A stretch of DNA of 64,000 nt. Origin: Achromobacter veterisilvae (GTDB lineage Bacteria; Pseudomonadota; Gammaproteobacteria; Burkholderiales; Burkholderiaceae_B). The stretch lies in the NCBI RefSeq assembly GCF_900496975.1, contig NZ_UFQC01000006.1:124001-188000 (forward strand), given 5' to 3'. This document shows, piece by piece, positions 18,215 to 26,160 of this stretch; positions within the stretch are counted from its first letter, which is position 1, and each line of letters starts with the position of its first letter. The translations under genes were made by a program, and so were the position numbers. The notes below the pieces were generated by a model. The model had not been told where the DNA came from and ran no database searches. It saw only the letters and a program-made list of their open reading frames with translations.

Positions 18215-19510
18215 CTAGCCCAGGCTTTGCCGGATGTCGCGGGCGAGGTCCCGGCACTGGGCGGGTTCGATGCTGGAAAGCGTGATGCGCAGCCCCCCGA
18301 CCGGCTCCTGGACGCCGAAGGCGTCGCCATGGCGCACCAGCCAGCCGCGATGGGCGAGGGCCAAGGCCACCGCCTGGCCGTCGGTGTCCAGCGGCACCCA
18401 GAGGTTGAAACCGTCGCCCTGCCCCGCGCAGGGCACGCCCTGCGCCCGCAAGGCATCCTCCAGGACCTGCCTGCGCCGGGCATAGTCCTCGCGGGCCCGC
18501 GCCATCTGCCGGGCCACTTCGGGCCGGCCGAGCGTGACCTCCACCATGTCCTGCAGCAGATGGCTGACCCAGCTCGTCCCCGACGCCAGCCGCAGCCGCA
18601 GTTGCCGGGACGTCGCGGCGTCGCTCGCGACCATGGCCATGCGGACGTCGGGCCCCAGGGCCTTGGTCAGCGAACGGACCAGCGCCCACCGCTGCGCGCC
18701 CGCCGGCAGCACCGAGTGGTATTCCGTGTTGGACAACAGGGCAAAGTGGTCGTCCACGATGACCATGACGTGGGGATATCTGGCCAGAACCCGCGCCAGC
18801 GCCCGAGCGCGCTTGGCGCTCAGGCTGCAGCCCGTCGGATTGTGCGCGCGCGGAGTCAGGATCACGGCCTGCGCGCCCTTGCCCAGCGCGGCCTCAAGGG
18901 CCTGGGCCTGCATCCCCTCGGCGTCGACCGGCACCCCGACCGCCAGCAGGCCGGCGATGCGCAGCAAATTGATGCTGCTGAGAAAGCAGGGATTCTCGAC
19001 CGCCACCTTGTCGCCGGCGACCAGGTGCGAACTGAGCAGCCGTTCGATGGCGTCCACCGCGCCATGGGTCAGGTTGACCTCGAAGGGCGCGAGGCAGTCC
19101 GGCGCGAACCAGGCCCGCGCATAGTCTTCCAGCCCCGCGTTGACGGTGGGTTCGCCGTAAAGCCGGGGCCGGTAGGGCCGCAGGGCGAGCGCGGCGGTGA
19201 GGTCCGGCAGCCAGGCCGGATTCGGGTTGCCGCTGGCCAGGTCCACGAGCGGCGAGTTCGACAACGCGCCTTCCTGCTCGCCCGGGCCGGAGGGCTCGCG
19301 GATGATGGTTCCCAGGCGCCCCTGCGTCGCGGCGATGCCGGCCGCCGCCAGCCGCTTGTAGGCCGCGGCAACGGTGTTGCGGTTGATGTCCAGCTCGGCC
19401 GCCAGGTCGCGCACGGGCGGCAGGACCTGGCCCGGCCGCAACTGCCCCGACTGGCGCAGCGCGCGCACGCAGTCGAAGATTTCGGCGGCGGTCTTTCCTT
19501 GTATTTTCAT
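18215..19510 (-). CDS. ptsJ: PtsJ-like MocR-family regulator
   Basis: A 431-residue MocR protein that starts MKIQGKTAAEIFDCVRALRQ, the distinctive short N-terminus of PtsJ. A winged helix (VRDLAAELDINRNTVAAAYKRL) precedes an aminotransferase fold with SGNPNP, HGAVDAIERLL, LTPRAHNPTGCSLSA, IVDDHFALL and the PLP-lysine region RSLTKALGPDVR. In Salmonella PtsJ represses a pyridoxal kinase gene in response to PLP. Here it lies upstream of yggS. ATG 19510 matches the family start; upstream in-frame codons to 19558 are not conserved-looking. Confidence 0.88.
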   Translation of the reverse strand: MKIQGKTAAEIFDCVRALRQSGQLRPGQVLPPVRDLAAELDINRNTVAAAYKRLAAAGIAATQGRLGTIIREPSGPGEQEGALSNSPLVDLASGNPNPAWLPDLTAALALRPYRPRLYGEPTVNAGLEDYARAWFAPDCLAPFEVNLTHGAVDAIERLLSSHLVAGDKVAVENPCFLSSINLLRIAGLLAVGVPVDAEGMQAQALEAALGKGAQAVILTPRAHNPTGCSLSAKRARALARVLARYPHVMVIVDDHFALLSNTEYHSVLPAGAQRWALVRSLTKALGPDVRMAMVASDAATSRQLRLRLASGTSWVSHLLQDMVEVTLGRPEVARQMARAREDYARRRQVLEDALRAQGVPCAGQGDGFNLWVPLDTDGQAVALALAHRGWLVRHGDAFGVQEPVGGLRITLSSIEPAQCRDLARDIRQSLG

Positions 19511-19633
19511 ATCGTCCCAAGACAATGCCACCCCAGGCTGTGACAACCCCGAGGCCATGTCGAGTCAATATGCGAGTTTGACATGATTGAGCCGCCGCCG
19601 AAAGCGCGCTCACCGCAGGCGATTCCCCCTGAT

Positions 19634-19704
19634 GGCGCGGCGGCGGAGCGGCTATGCGGCAGATTGCAAATCCGCAAAGCTTGGTTCGATTCCAGCCCGC
19701 GCCT
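19634..19704 (+). tRNA. tRNA-Cys (anticodon GCA), degenerate; possibly a pseudogene
   Basis: A cloverleaf can be folded: acceptor arms 19634-19640 and 19697-19703 pair perfectly (GGCGCGG/CCGCGCC), the discriminator is T at 19704 as expected for cysteine, and the anticodon loop is TTGCAAA at 19663-19669. However the anticodon stem has an A-C mismatch at pair 29-41, the T stem has C-C at pair 49-65, the D stem has a G-U at pair 12-23, and the encoded 3' end reads TCA instead of CCA. It is therefore tRNA-Cys derived but may be decayed or minor. Confidence 0.7.
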
Positions 19705-19739
19705 TCAGCGTTCCCGGAGTCCGCTCGCGGGGCAGGCCG

Positions 19740-20516
19740 CTAGCCCAGATACTCCACGTTTCCGCACACCGAAATGCTCTGCCCGCTGATCATCGCGCCT
19801 TCGGCCGAACACAGGAAAGCCACCTGATTGGCCACGTCCTCCGGGCTGGTCATGCGGCGCAGCGAGACTTTCTCCACCAGTTGCCCGCGCATCTCGTCGT
19901 TGCTCACGCCGCCGGCGGCGGCGCGGGCTGCGATGATGCGCTCTACCCTGTCGCCCGACACCACGCCCGGCAGGACGGAATTGACCCGGATATTGGATGG
20001 GCCCAGTTCCATCGCCCAGGTCTGCGTCAGGCCGGCCAGCCCGAACTTGCTGGCGCTGTACGGGGTGCGCAAGGAGAAGCCCAGGCGGCCCGCGACGGAC
20101 GAGATATTGACGATGGATCCGCCTCCGGCAGCCCGCAGCAGCGGCACCGCGCTGCGGGAACACAAGAAGGTTCCGGTCAGGTTGACGTCCAGCGTGTTCC
20201 GCCAAGCGTCCAGCGTGGTGTCTTCGAGCCGGCTGGTGGGGCCGGACACGCCCGCGTTATTGACGAGCGCATCGAGCCTGCCCCATTTCCGGGACAAGTC
20301 ATCGAACATGGCAAGGACCTGCGCTTCATCGGAGACGTCGGTCACGCTTGCGGTCAGCGACGGGTGTTCACCCGCCGCAGCCTGGCAGGCCTGCGCGTTC
20401 ACATCGCAGATATGCACCTCCGCGCCCGACGACAGGAACCTGCGCGCGATCGCCAGGCCGATGCCGTGCGCGCCCGCCGTGACCAGGACTCGTTTTCCTT
20501 TCAGGGATTCGCTCAT
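19740..20516 (-). CDS. SDR-family oxidoreductase
   Basis: A classical short-chain dehydrogenase of 258 residues: nucleotide-binding TAGAHGIG (13-20), NNAG at 87-90, catalytic Ser near 139 (NISS), Tyr153 and Lys157 in YSASK. Asp38 after the second strand (HICDVN) suggests NAD(H) preference. The first glycine-motif position is Ala rather than Gly. Downstream of the beta-keto acid cleavage enzyme gene on the same strand; the simplest reading is oxidation of a beta-hydroxy acid to the beta-keto acid cleaved by that enzyme. Start 20516 removes a non-conserved nine-residue extension. Confidence 0.88.
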   Translation of the reverse strand: MSESLKGKRVLVTAGAHGIGLAIARRFLSSGAEVHICDVNAQACQAAAGEHPSLTASVTDVSDEAQVLAMFDDLSRKWGRLDALVNNAGVSGPTSRLEDTTLDAWRNTLDVNLTGTFLCSRSAVPLLRAAGGGSIVNISSVAGRLGFSLRTPYSASKFGLAGLTQTWAMELGPSNIRVNSVLPGVVSGDRVERIIAARAAAGGVSNDEMRGQLVEKVSLRRMTSPEDVANQVAFLCSAEGAMISGQSISVCGNVEYLG

Positions 20517-20579
20517 TTTTCCGCCAATAGATGAAAAAAACACCAGCGCGGCCGCCTGGCGCGCCAGCCGGATACCGCG

Positions 20580-21494
20580 TCAGAGGGCGAATTCGGGCCG
20601 GATGCCGCTCTTGAGCGGCAGGCCGAGAATCTCGCGCGCTTCCGCGGGCGTCGCGGGCTCCATGTCCATTTCCCGGATGATGCGCACGATGCGCTCGGTC
20701 AACTGGACATTGGTGGCCAATTCGCCGTGGCGGTAATACAAGTTGTCCTCCAGGCCGACCCGCGCATGGCCGCCCAGCAGCAAGGCGTTGATGTTGGCCT
20801 CCAACTGCGACGGGCCGATGCCGCTGACGCAGAAAATGCTGTTCTTCGGCAGCATGTCCACCATCATTTGCAGATAGCGGGGCGAGAACGGCATGGCGTT
20901 CTGGAAGTTCCGGTGCACGTTCATGACCAGGTTGATGAAAGAGGGTCCTTCATCCAGGCCTTCGTCGATCAGCGTCGTCGTATCCTGCAAAATGTGCGTC
21001 GGGCTGAACACCTCCCACTCGGGCTTGATGCCGCGCGCCTTCATCCCGGCCGCCAGCTCGCGAGCCTTGCTCAAGGGCGTGTTCATCAAGTATTCGCGGT
21101 CGCCGAACGCAAGATTCAATGTCGTGGCGTCCAGGGTGCACATCTCGGCGCCGGCATCCATGCCCTTGAGCCGTTCCTCCCAGAGGATTTCCCAGGTCCC
21201 GGGCGACGTTTCCTTGACCATGTCGCCATGCACGCCGCCCCCCGTCGAATTGTTCAGGACAATGTCGCAGCGTTCCCGGATGAGCCGGTTCATCTGGAGG
21301 TAGATCGCGGCGTCGCAGGTGGCCTGATCATCGGGGCGGCGCGCATGCAGGGCCACCACGCTGGCGCCCGCGTTATAGCAGCGATAGACATCTTCGGCGA
21401 TTTCCGCGGGCTGGGTCGGCAGATGCGGGTTCTGGCTCTTGAACGCCATGCCCCCGGTGGGGGCTATGGTCACAATCACTTTACGTTTGGCCAT
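20580..21494 (-). CDS. BKACE-family beta-keto acid cleavage enzyme (Kce-like)
   Basis: A 304-residue TIM-barrel protein of the 3-keto-5-aminohexanoate cleavage (DUF849) family, which condenses a beta-keto acid with acetyl-CoA to give acetoacetate and a new CoA thioester. The C-terminal ligand Glu is present in ARVGLEDNLYY. The usual HxH zinc site of strand 2 is altered: the sequence reads VVALHARRPDD, with Ala48 in place of the first His and His50 retained. Start at 21494 gives the family beginning KVIVTIAPTGG. Likely co-transcribed with the binding-protein gene upstream (32-base gap) and the SDR gene downstream. Confidence 0.87.
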   Translation of the reverse strand: MAKRKVIVTIAPTGGMAFKSQNPHLPTQPAEIAEDVYRCYNAGASVVALHARRPDDQATCDAAIYLQMNRLIRERCDIVLNNSTGGGVHGDMVKETSPGTWEILWEERLKGMDAGAEMCTLDATTLNLAFGDREYLMNTPLSKARELAAGMKARGIKPEWEVFSPTHILQDTTTLIDEGLDEGPSFINLVMNVHRNFQNAMPFSPRYLQMMVDMLPKNSIFCVSGIGPSQLEANINALLLGGHARVGLEDNLYYRHGELATNVQLTERIVRIIREMDMEPATPAEAREILGLPLKSGIRPEFAL

Positions 21495-21526
21495 GAAAAT
21501 TCTCGTAGGGGGTTGGCGAACGCCGT

Positions 21527-22750
21527 TCACTTCCAGAGCGCGCAGCGGCTTTCCGCCTTGGTGGTAAAGGCCTGATTGCCGTCGATGGTTTGCACGACGT
21601 CGAAGTAGTCCCAGGCTTCCTTGGACTGTTCCGGCGTCTTGACCTGCAACAGGTACATATCGTGCACGACCCGGCCGTCCGGGCGGACGACGCCGTCCTT
21701 GATGTACATGTCGTTCAGCTTGTTCTCGCGCAGATAGGCAAGCACGCGGTCGGCGTCGTCGGTGCCCGTGGCCTTGACCGCGCGCAGATACTGCAGCGCC
21801 GCCGAATAGTCGGCAGCCTGCAGCGACGAGGGCATGGCCTTGCGGATCTCGAAGAACTTCCTGCTCCACGCGCGGGTCTGTTCCGACGCGTTCCAATACC
21901 AACTGTCGGTCAGGTACATGCCCTGCGTCGGCGGCAGCCCCATGGCGTGGACGTCGTTGATGAACATGATCATCCCCGCCAGCCGCATGGTCTTCGTGAT
22001 GCCGAACTCGTTGGCCGCCTTGATCGCGTTCGTGGCGTCCGCCCCGGCGTTGGCCAAGGCGAGGATATCGGCCTTGCTGCTTTGCGCCTGCAGCAGGAAC
22101 GAAGAAAAGTCGCTGGACGACAGGGGATGCTTGACCGATCCCACGACGGTGCCGCCGGCGGCCTCGACCACGGTCGTCGTATCGGCCTGCAACGCGTTGC
22201 CGAAGGCGTAGTCGGCCGTCAGGAAGTACCACTTCTTGCCGCCCGCCTTCACGACCGCCGCTCCCGTTCCGCGCGCTTGCGCGACGGTGTCGTAGGCGTA
22301 ATTCAAGGTGTACGGCGTGCACTGCTCGTTCGTGAGCGCCGGGGCCCCCGCGCCCACGACGATGATCGGCTTCTTCTTGTCGGCGGCCACCTTGGACATG
22401 GCCAGCGCCGTGCTGGAATTCGTGCCCCCGATCAGCATGTCCAGGCCCTTCTGGTCGAACCATTCGCGGGCCTTGGCCGAGGCGATGTCCGCCTTGTTCT
22501 GGTGGTCGGCCGTCAACAGTTCGATCTTCTTGCCGTCGATCTCGCCGCCCATTTCCTGGATCGCCATCTTGATGGCTTCCGCGCCGCCAGGGCCGTCCGG
22601 GCCGGAGTAAACGCCGGACATGTCCGTGATGAATCCGATTCGAATGACATCGTCCGAAATCTGCGCATGCGCTGTCGTGGCAGCCAGGAACGAGACGGCT
22701 ACGCCGCACGCCACGGCAGCGCCAGACTTCATGCGTTGCATTGACAACAT
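21527..22750 (-). CDS. Branched-chain amino acid-type ABC transporter substrate-binding protein (LivJ-like)
   Basis: A 407-residue periplasmic type 1 binding protein with a Sec signal peptide ending AATTAHAQ (about residue 29) and the mature start DDVIRIGFITDMSGVYSGPDGPGG. Family features such as TSSTAL-like GGTNSSTAL and TADYAFGN are present. GAGGAGA lies eight bases before the ATG. First gene of a minus-strand unit with the BKACE and SDR genes, so it may capture the beta-hydroxy or beta-keto acid precursor. No LivHMGF permease or ATPase genes are in the window. Confidence 0.9.
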   Translation of the reverse strand: MLSMQRMKSGAAVACGVAVSFLAATTAHAQISDDVIRIGFITDMSGVYSGPDGPGGAEAIKMAIQEMGGEIDGKKIELLTADHQNKADIASAKAREWFDQKGLDMLIGGTNSSTALAMSKVAADKKKPIIVVGAGAPALTNEQCTPYTLNYAYDTVAQARGTGAAVVKAGGKKWYFLTADYAFGNALQADTTTVVEAAGGTVVGSVKHPLSSSDFSSFLLQAQSSKADILALANAGADATNAIKAANEFGITKTMRLAGMIMFINDVHAMGLPPTQGMYLTDSWYWNASEQTRAWSRKFFEIRKAMPSSLQAADYSAALQYLRAVKATGTDDADRVLAYLRENKLNDMYIKDGVVRPDGRVVHDMYLLQVKTPEQSKEAWDYFDVVQTIDGNQAFTTKAESRCALWK

Positions 22751-22889
22751 ACCTATCTCCTCTTATGGTTTTTGGCTCTGGGGGCCTCGACTATTCTGGG
22801 ACCGGTCTCGAGGAGCGGACAGTCATCATGGTGACAAAGCGCCCTAGGGTTTACCTTAGCGGCATCGCAACGGCCAAGAAGGGGTAGAT

Positions 22890-23663
22890 ATGGGCGGACC
22901 GCCTGCCGGCGCCGACTACGGATCGTCAAGCGCGAAACGCCGGCCCGCGCAATGTCCGGTGGACAGAATGCTCGACGTCGTGCCCTGGTACAAGGGCTTG
23001 CCCGCGCTCGAGCGCGGCGTGGTCCGCGCCGAACTGCGCACCGTCGCGCTCGCCACGGGCGAATATCTTTTCCGCGCGGGGTCGCGGTCGCTGGGTTGGT
23101 ATGGGGTGGTGGAAGGCCTGGTGAAGTGGTCGTCCCGCGGCACGGACGGCAGGTCCCTGTCGCTGGCCGGTTTCAGCACCGGAAGCTGGTTCGGCGAAGC
23201 CACCATGATCCGCCGCGAGCGTTTCGAATACGAAGTGGTCGCCCTGAGGCCCAGCCGCATCGTGATCCTGCCGCGAGACACCTGCGAGCGCCTGTGGAAC
23301 AACAATATTGAATTCACCAAGGCGCTGATGATGCACCTGGCGCAGCGGGTGGACTGGCTGATGGCCAGCTACACCGGCAATGTGCTTCTGGACGTGGACA
23401 CCACGGTGGCGCGCGCCGTCGCAGCGCAATTCGATGCCGAGCAGCATTCCGGCACCAACGGGCGCCTGAAAATCTCCCAGGAAGAGATCGCCGGCCTGTG
23501 CGGCGTTTCTCGCCAGCGCTGCAATGCCGCCTTGACGAAGCTGGCCCGCGCCGGCGTACTGCAAACGCACTATGGCGGCCTGACGATCCTCGATAGGGAC
23601 GAGCTATACCGGCAGGCCAAGATCAGCCGCAAGCCGTCGGCCCGGTCTCCGGGGCAGGCTTGA
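22890..23663 (+). CDS. Crp/Fnr-family transcriptional regulator
   Basis: A 257-residue regulator: an N-terminal cyclic-nucleotide-binding beta-roll (residues about 30-150, with FSTGSWFGEATMI) and a C-terminal HTH_CRP (KISQEEIAGLCGVSRQRCNAALTKL). No Fnr-type cysteine cluster is visible and the cAMP-binding Arg-Ser pair is not recognisable, so the signal is unknown. Divergent from the LivJ-like/BKACE/SDR unit with 139 bases between, which makes that unit the likely target. Confidence 0.88.
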   Translation: MGGPPAGADYGSSSAKRRPAQCPVDRMLDVVPWYKGLPALERGVVRAELRTVALATGEYLFRAGSRSLGWYGVVEGLVKWSSRGTDGRSLSLAGFSTGSWFGEATMIRRERFEYEVVALRPSRIVILPRDTCERLWNNNIEFTKALMMHLAQRVDWLMASYTGNVLLDVDTTVARAVAAQFDAEQHSGTNGRLKISQEEIAGLCGVSRQRCNAALTKLARAGVLQTHYGGLTILDRDELYRQAKISRKPSARSPGQA

Positions 23664-23706
23664 CGCCGCTGCCGGGAAAGCGGGGAGCCTGCGCCGCGCA
23701 TTCAGT

Positions 23707-23732
23707 GCAGCCCGCCGACAATGGCGGGCTGC
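23707..23732. terminator. Hairpin between convergent genes
   Basis: A perfect 10-bp stem (GCAGCCCGCC with GGCGGGCTGC) with a six-base loop lies between the Crp/Fnr stop (23663) and the stop of the convergent Bug gene (23748). Probably a shared terminator, though no T-run follows on either strand. Confidence 0.55.
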
Positions 23733-23747
23733 GCCATGGGCGGATTT

Positions 23748-24728
23748 TCAGCCGTGCAGGGAAATGCCCGTCTCCTGGATCACGCGGTCCCACACCGCCA
23801 CCTCGCTCTCGATGCGCTGCTTGGCGTAGGCCGCGCTTTCCGTCACGATCTCGATACCCAGGCCGCCGAAGCGCTCCTGCACGTCCGTCCGGCCCAGCAC
23901 GGCGTTCAGGTCGGCGTTCAGTTGCTCGACCGCCGCGCGCGGCGTGCCCGCCGGCGCCGCAATGCCGAAGATGGATACCACGTCGTTGCTCATCTGCACG
24001 CCCGATTCACGCAGCGTAGGGACTCCCGGCAGGGCCGCCACGCGGTCGGGACCGGCGATGCCGATCACCTTGATGCGCCCGGTCTGCAGGTTGGAAATGG
24101 CCGTGGACGTATTCACGAACATCGCCTGGATACGGTCGCCGATCAGATCCGCCATGCCCGGCGTGGATCCCTTGTAGGGCACAGGCTCGATATCGATGCC
24201 CGTGGCGCGCTTGAACATCTCGCCCGCGATGTGCTCCAGCGAACCGTTGCCCGTGGTGGCGTACGAGAACGCGCCCGGCCTGGCCTTGGCGGCCTGGACG
24301 AACGACGCCACGTCGTTCACCTGCAGGCTGGTGGGCACGATCAGCACGTTGGGCAGGTACCCGACGATGGCCACGTGCTCGAAGCTCTTGAGCACGTCAT
24401 AGCCCATGGTGCTGCCCATCAGGCGGGCATTGATGGCGTACGAGGTCAGCGCCGTCATCAACAGCGTATTGCCGTTGGGGGCCGCCTTGGCGACGTACTG
24501 CGCGCCGATGTTGCCGGAGAAGCCCGGCTTGTTGTCCACCACGACCGCGTGGCCGCGCCGTTCGCCCAGGTGCTGCGCGATCATGCGCGCCATGGCGTCT
24601 AGCGATCCGCCCGGCGGATAGGCCACGATGATGCTCATGTCCCGGGATTGGGCGCGGACCAGGCCGGCGTGGGCCGCCAGGGATGCGGCGGCGCCGATCA
24701 GCAACTGGCGGCGAGAGATGGCAGGCAT
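23748..24728 (-). CDS. Bug/TctC-family substrate-binding protein with Tat-like signal
   Basis: A 326-residue periplasmic binder. The N-terminus MPAISRRQLLIGAAASLAAHA contains SRRQLL, a twin-arginine motif, rather than the Sec signals of the other Bug proteins in the window. The mature part shows IIVAYPPGGSLDAMARM, VVDNKPGFSGNIGA, PYKGSTPGMADL and APAGTPRAAVEQLN. Last gene of a minus-strand unit with the RraA-like and MmgE/PrpD genes (16-base gap), so it probably binds the carboxylate they degrade. Confidence 0.92.
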   Translation of the reverse strand: MPAISRRQLLIGAAASLAAHAGLVRAQSRDMSIIVAYPPGGSLDAMARMIAQHLGERRGHAVVVDNKPGFSGNIGAQYVAKAAPNGNTLLMTALTSYAINARLMGSTMGYDVLKSFEHVAIVGYLPNVLIVPTSLQVNDVASFVQAAKARPGAFSYATTGNGSLEHIAGEMFKRATGIDIEPVPYKGSTPGMADLIGDRIQAMFVNTSTAISNLQTGRIKVIGIAGPDRVAALPGVPTLRESGVQMSNDVVSIFGIAAPAGTPRAAVEQLNADLNAVLGRTDVQERFGGLGIEIVTESAAYAKQRIESEVAVWDRVIQETGISLHG

Positions 24729-24744
24729 GTGTAGCTTCCTTCAA

Positions 24745-26160
24745 TCAGGTTATCGAATCTTGGGAACCGACCGCGGAGAGCGCGGCGGACAGCTCGGGCA
24801 CGGAGCATGGCCGCGGCGCGTGCAGCAGCCGCCATAGCTTGGCAGCGCGTTCGGCCGGAAGGGCCATCGCCGCGTGGCGCATGAACTTCGCCTCGTGCTG
24901 CGCCTCCGACAGCGGCATGCTGGGATGGCCCTGCGGTTTGGCCTGCGTCTGCCGGAACACCTCAGCCCCGTCCCGCATCACGGCCAACGACGCGAAATCG
25001 CCGTTGCCGGCCGGGAAATCCGGCCCCACCGACACGCGCACCCTGCCCGCCCAATCGCGCACCTGCGGGCTCCCCAGCGCCTCGTCCGTGAAATCGCCGA
25101 TATCCTGCGTTCCCAGGCAGGCCGCGACCGCCACGCAATACTCCACATGGAACTTCGCAGCCAGGCCCGCTGCCGGCCAGCCTTTGCCGCGCGCCGCCTC
25201 CAGCCGCTGGCTGATGCCGCAGTGCAGCTCCAGCCCCTCGCCGGGCGCCAGCCACCCCGCCGCCCTCGCCTGGAGCACCATGTCGATGAGCGCGTGCATC
25301 AGCGAGCAGGTCGGATACCGCTTGTAGACAATGCCGGGGCTGAGAACCTCGAAGGTCTGTCCCATCGGCCGCAGCGCGCGCCCGGCGTCCTGGCTGCCGT
25401 CATCGCAGAACAGTTGCAGAAACCCCTCCTGGCCTTCCAGCGCCACCGGGCTGGCCGTCATGCCGCCCGCCGCCAGCCGCGCCGCCAGCACGCCGTGCCG
25501 GGCGGCAAGCCCCGCATGCAGCGCCTTGGTCATGGTGCCGAAGTTCACCCGCAGCCCGCCCGCCATGGAGCTGGCAATGCCCAGGGCGTGCCGTGCACGT
25601 TCCGCGTCCAGCCCCAGCAGCGACGAGCAGGCCGCTGCCGCCCCCACGGCGCCCAGCGTGCACGTGGTGTGCCATCCCAACTGCGAATGCCGGTCGTTCA
25701 CGCTGCGCCCCAGCCGGCCCGCCACCTCGACACCCGCCACATAGGCCGTCAACAGGGCGCCGCCGTCCGAACCCAACAATTCCCCCAGCGCAACGATGGC
25801 CGGCACGATGGGCGCGGAAGGATGCCCACGCATGGATTCATGCGTATCGTCGAGCGCATGCGCGTGCGCCGCGCAACCGTTGATGAGCGCGGCATCGTCC
25901 ACGGACGCGCGGTCCGCGCGCCCCCACAGTGTGCAATCGCCACGGGCCTGCCCCAAGGTCGCGGCCGCGATGCCGGTCACCCCGTCCACCGCCCCCGCCA
26001 GGCCGCCGCCCAGGCAATCGGCGATGGCGCGCTGCGCTTCCCGGCGCACCGCCGCCGGCACATCCTGCTCACGCAGCCCCGCCACGAATTCGGCGAGCGC
26101 CTGCGTCAAACCTTCCGAAAGCGGCGCTGCGGCCGCCGCAGGCGCAGCTTGCGCGCTCAT
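24745..26160 (-). CDS. MmgE/PrpD-family protein
   Basis: A 471-residue member of the MmgE/PrpD family, whose characterised members are 2-methylcitrate dehydratase and cis-aconitate decarboxylase. Typical segments are IADCLGGGLAG, NGCAAHAHALDDTH with the catalytic-region histidines, GYHTT-equivalent LGWHTTCTLGAVGAAAA and GIASSMAGGLRVNFGTMTKALHAGLAARHGV. Start 26160 overlaps the stop of the RraA-like gene by four bases (ATGA), so translation is coupled. In this setting it is likelier a dehydratase or decarboxylase of another di- or tricarboxylate than part of the methylcitrate cycle, since no PrpB/PrpC genes are present. Confidence 0.9.
   Translation of the reverse strand: MSAQAAPAAAAAPLSEGLTQALAEFVAGLREQDVPAAVRREAQRAIADCLGGGLAGAVDGVTGIAAATLGQARGDCTLWGRADRASVDDAALINGCAAHAHALDDTHESMRGHPSAPIVPAIVALGELLGSDGGALLTAYVAGVEVAGRLGRSVNDRHSQLGWHTTCTLGAVGAAAACSSLLGLDAERARHALGIASSMAGGLRVNFGTMTKALHAGLAARHGVLAARLAAGGMTASPVALEGQEGFLQLFCDDGSQDAGRALRPMGQTFEVLSPGIVYKRYPTCSLMHALIDMVLQARAAGWLAPGEGLELHCGISQRLEAARGKGWPAAGLAAKFHVEYCVAVAACLGTQDIGDFTDEALGSPQVRDWAGRVRVSVGPDFPAGNGDFASLAVMRDGAEVFRQTQAKPQGHPSMPLSEAQHEAKFMRHAAMALPAERAAKLWRLLHAPRPCSVPELSAALSAVGSQDSIT

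Noticed and set aside
17991-18218. Plus-strand frames after 17991, including one reading MSATQGGNAADPKT
   Set aside because: They overlap a good minus-strand promoter for yggS, have no ribosome site and run antisense into the PtsJ-like gene. A decayed gene cannot be fully excluded but is not supported.
20580-22709. A single 709-residue fusion of an N-terminal extension to the BKACE enzyme
   Set aside because: The extra part is an out-of-frame reading of the LivJ-like gene (21527-22750), which is itself intact with signal peptide and ribosome site; the BKACE family start is at 21494.
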